This document shows positions 61,301-64,000 of a stretch of 64,000 bases of DNA, one piece after another. Position numbers and translations under genes: made by a program. The stretch lies in assembly GCA_013397695.1 (NCBI GenBank), contig VYZI01000021.1, forward strand, positions 2,735,924-2,799,923, written 5' to 3'. How positions within the stretch are numbered: position 1 is the stretch's first letter; every line of letters starts with the position of its first letter. Source of the DNA: Centropus unirufus. Taxonomy: Eukaryota; Chordata; Aves; Cuculiformes; Centropidae. Under the pieces are notes generated by a model that saw only the letters and a list, made by a program, of their open reading frames with translations, had not been told where the DNA came from and did not search any database.

Positions 61301-61584
61301 ATGAAAGTTGTCTCTAGTGCCTGTGAGTTGGTCTTGACGCAAATCCTCTTTGCACAATCACACGTTCTTAGCATAGAAGAGGGAAAACAAGTATCTAGTA
61401 CAAAAGTTTACTTTATGTATATTAGCAAAGGAGAGGTGATTTAACTGATGCCAGTTGCTACTCATAACTGGTTTCTTTGGATTTAGAAAAGGCATAACAG
61501 CAGCTTTACTCGAAGCCAAAATCACAGGGAAGAGAATGACCAGATCAATACAAGGCAAACTGGGGGTAGTATACTTCATGCTTG
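58371..61584. other. Unique AT-rich non-coding sequence
   Basis: A-runs near 59792 and 60443 and a T-run near 60208. No gene or named repeat recognised; the longest frame outside low-complexity is 73 codons. Confidence 0.45.
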
Positions 61585-61632
61585 CTAGTATTTTATTTAA
61601 TTTTATTTTGTTTTATTTTTATTTTATTCTAT
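61585..61632. repeat. (TTTTA)n-type low-complexity repeat
   Basis: Imperfect TTTTA/TTTTG pentamers over about 48 nt. Confidence 0.85.
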
Positions 61633-64000
61633 ATAAACATACCCACAGAGACAGCTACATATTTATCTTGGACTTCAATCCCTGCTTCTCCACTTAGAGG
61701 TAACAATGCCTTTTTGAAGAGCTCATCACATTGAGAACTGTGAGTAAAATCTACATCAATTCTTGTACTAATAAAAATAGTACTTCTTGACTGGGATCAA
61801 AAGTCGACTCACCTAGGAGTACATTTCCTATCACAGGCACCTATGGTTTGATGGGCCACATACAGTGAATGTAGCTCACAGCCAACAAAGCTCTCCAGAC
61901 TTGAGATATGACTACCAAAAAATTCTCAGATTTGAGCAAAACCTTACTGGAAAACTTCTCTGAGCTTCACCCAAGGGAGGTTTTTTCCCTCTTTCCTTCT
62001 CAGATGAGAGGAGTATCTAATAATACAGTAGCCATAACTATTTGAGTTCAGTCTCTTCCAGTCTGAACACCCACCGTGTCTATTTCTAAACCATTTGCCC
62101 TTCCCTAATTCTTACAAACCACTTTACAGCTCAAGTCTAATCAATAACAACTGTGTGAAACAGCACTCAGACAGTAAAGAAGTTGGAATTCCCCTTAATA
62201 GCCCTTTAAAGGAGTTTTAATTAATTCCATGCGCTTCTGTAGGATTATCAACTTTACAGTATGACTGCATGTGAAAGCTTTAAGACATTTCACTTATGTC
62301 TGCAGGATGTTATGTTACAAAAACTGGTTTTCATGGCTTGTCACTGCTCCCCACTAGCTTCTTGATTAATCTTAAAATCCCACTACTCCTTCCCTTTCCA
62401 TATTAAATAGCTGTCTCTGCAGTTTCTCTTAGTGGCCCCTCTTACAACTATTCTAGATCTTGATGCAGCTCTTAGTAAAGGAAATAGGAACATTTCCACA
62501 GATGGTAAAGAGAGCTTGACAGGATCATTCCCATCCTTTTGCTTACTCCTCAAAGAAGCCATTTAGCTAAGGCTGTTGAACAAATTCATTGCACAGCTCC
62601 AGTTAGAAGCCAGTAATTCTTAGCTTTTTACCCAGATGCCTGAATTCCCTCACATTTTTCAGTTCCCAACAGATATTTATTTTCTTTCATTGCCTCCAGG
62701 TTCCTCTCAGTTTCTGCTACTATTTTATCTTCTTTTATTCTCTCTAGTTCTTATTTCCATTCCTTCCATTTCCTAACTTGAGCCCTCTTTCCAAGATCGT
62801 TTAGTTCCTGATTTCCTGCATTTTTTCCCCTTCTGCCACTGATCCTTGTCTCCTTCTAGTTCTTAGCACCATTGAGCCATTCATCTCATTTTCATTAATC
62901 AACCAAGACTTGTGCTAATTATTGTTCAGTCATGAAGATCTGAAATAGCATCAGAAATGAAAGCGGGAGAGAAAGGGAGAAAAGATATAGTTTTTTTCAC
63001 CGTCATATTTACAGCCAGTGACTTTTCTTAATGAGCTTATGAAAGGAAGACAAGTGCTGTTAGTGCAGGAAAGCCTGAGTGCAGTGTGTAGTTAGAGGCT
63101 AGAGTTCATGAGCTGTCCAGAGCATGTTTTATCAGGTCACCAAGTCAGACGCACTCTAGGGCAATTTCTCTTTCTCAGCATTAACCCTCAACTCCGAGAC
63201 TCTGCTGGAAAGGCCTCCCCCTTCACAAACACTCCAGGATAAGATGATAAGAAGATTACAAGTAAAGCCTCTCTTTAGCAATTCCACATCTCCTGTCAGA
63301 CACAGCAAGTTAAATTACAGTGCAGGCTGCAAATGCATTGATCATCCACTCAGCTCCTACAACCCAGGGGTGAAAAGATCCATGCCGAGGATAAGTAAAG
63401 TAATCTCAGGAAAGTTTATTTCAGCTGGGAGGGGTTAAACAAGTTCAATGAGGCAAGGCTTCAGGAGGGCGCTGGAGCCAAGTTCAGCAATGTCCTGTTT
63501 GTACAGGTACAGGCTGCAGGTTATACGTGCCACAGCTGTTCAGGACTACTCTGGCATACTCGTACCATGCCCTGAGAGCTGCAATGCCTCATTGATGGAG
63601 ATGGGGAAGTGCTCCAGTCATTCTGATGAAAGCCTTCACACTTTTGCCATAAGCAGAGACCCATCAATACAGTTACTACATCTTTATTGCAGTGACTTTA
63701 TTCTGCTGAACTAGAAGAGGATTCTTAATATTCACAGGAGCTCCCATTTTTAAATAGGTGGCAATAGCATTCATTTTACCTATAAAATCTATACAGTGTT
63801 TTATGACAGAAGAAATAAACCTCCCTAAGCAGTTTTGACAGAGAAGGCAAGATTGTCCATTTTAAAGATAAAGGAAAAAAATTATTATAAATCATTAGGA
63901 GTGCTTATGAATTCTATTCATGATTGCCTTCTTTATTAAAAAGACCCATTGTAAAATGGAAAGTTCAGAAGGCTTGGTGGTGAGCGAAAATGAATTATAA
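61633..64000. other. Unique non-coding sequence
   Basis: Pyrimidine-rich between about 62640 and 62860. Two adjoining plus frames (63244-63438 and 63448-63714) are unremarkable in composition and lack recognisable domains or splice context. Confidence 0.45.

Overview
This 64 kb window looks like vertebrate nuclear DNA, most probably from a bird. It is AT-rich and sparse in repeats. It carries two clearly recognisable chicken-repeat-1 (CR1) LINE 3' tails (about 5181-5465 and 23774-24021, both antisense). It also holds several very old MIR/L2-like fragments and remnants of self-complementary repeats familiar from bird, crocodile and turtle genomes. Nothing resembles prokaryotic gene organisation: there are no operons, ribosome binding sites, CRISPR arrays or rRNA. 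The species cannot be named from what is visible.

I find no convincing protein-coding gene. The longest open frames (152, 135, 133 and 131 codons) are unrelated to any family I recognise. They lack consistent splice signals, and one runs across an assembly gap. The best reading is an intergenic gene desert or one very long intron.

Layout. 0-1.3 kb: a decayed antisense retroviral integrase-like fragment, then a long near-perfect hairpin at 1145-1329. 4.5-5.5 kb: an A/T-rich segment with repeated GTCGAC-centred palindromes, then a CR1 tail. 7-10 kb: MIR/L2 scraps. 13.9-14.3 kb: a polypurine satellite interrupted by 165 N. 15.2-15.4 kb: an isolated CpG cluster with an inverted CCAAT box and an E-box, the only promoter-like patch. 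18.96-19.11 kb: a weak candidate exon. 23.8-24.1 kb: the second CR1. 25.6-28.9 kb: AT-rich sequence that reads like conserved non-coding DNA. 30.82 kb: a good match to the CTCF core. 36.7-37.4, 42.1-42.6 and 45.8-46.1 kb: further enhancer-like blocks rich in homeodomain, octamer and E-box motifs. 41.8, 46.15 and 52.6 kb: remnants of ancient hairpin repeats. 57.96-58.14 kb: a diverged 53-bp unit repeated 124 bp apart. The remainder is ordinary unique sequence with microsatellites.

If the window has a job, it is more likely regulatory (distal enhancers, possibly with a CTCF boundary) than coding. That is inference from sequence texture and short motifs and has not been tested by alignment. I did not find a clearly new biological system. 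The hairpin at 1145-1329 and the CpG cluster at 15.2 kb are the items I would check first.
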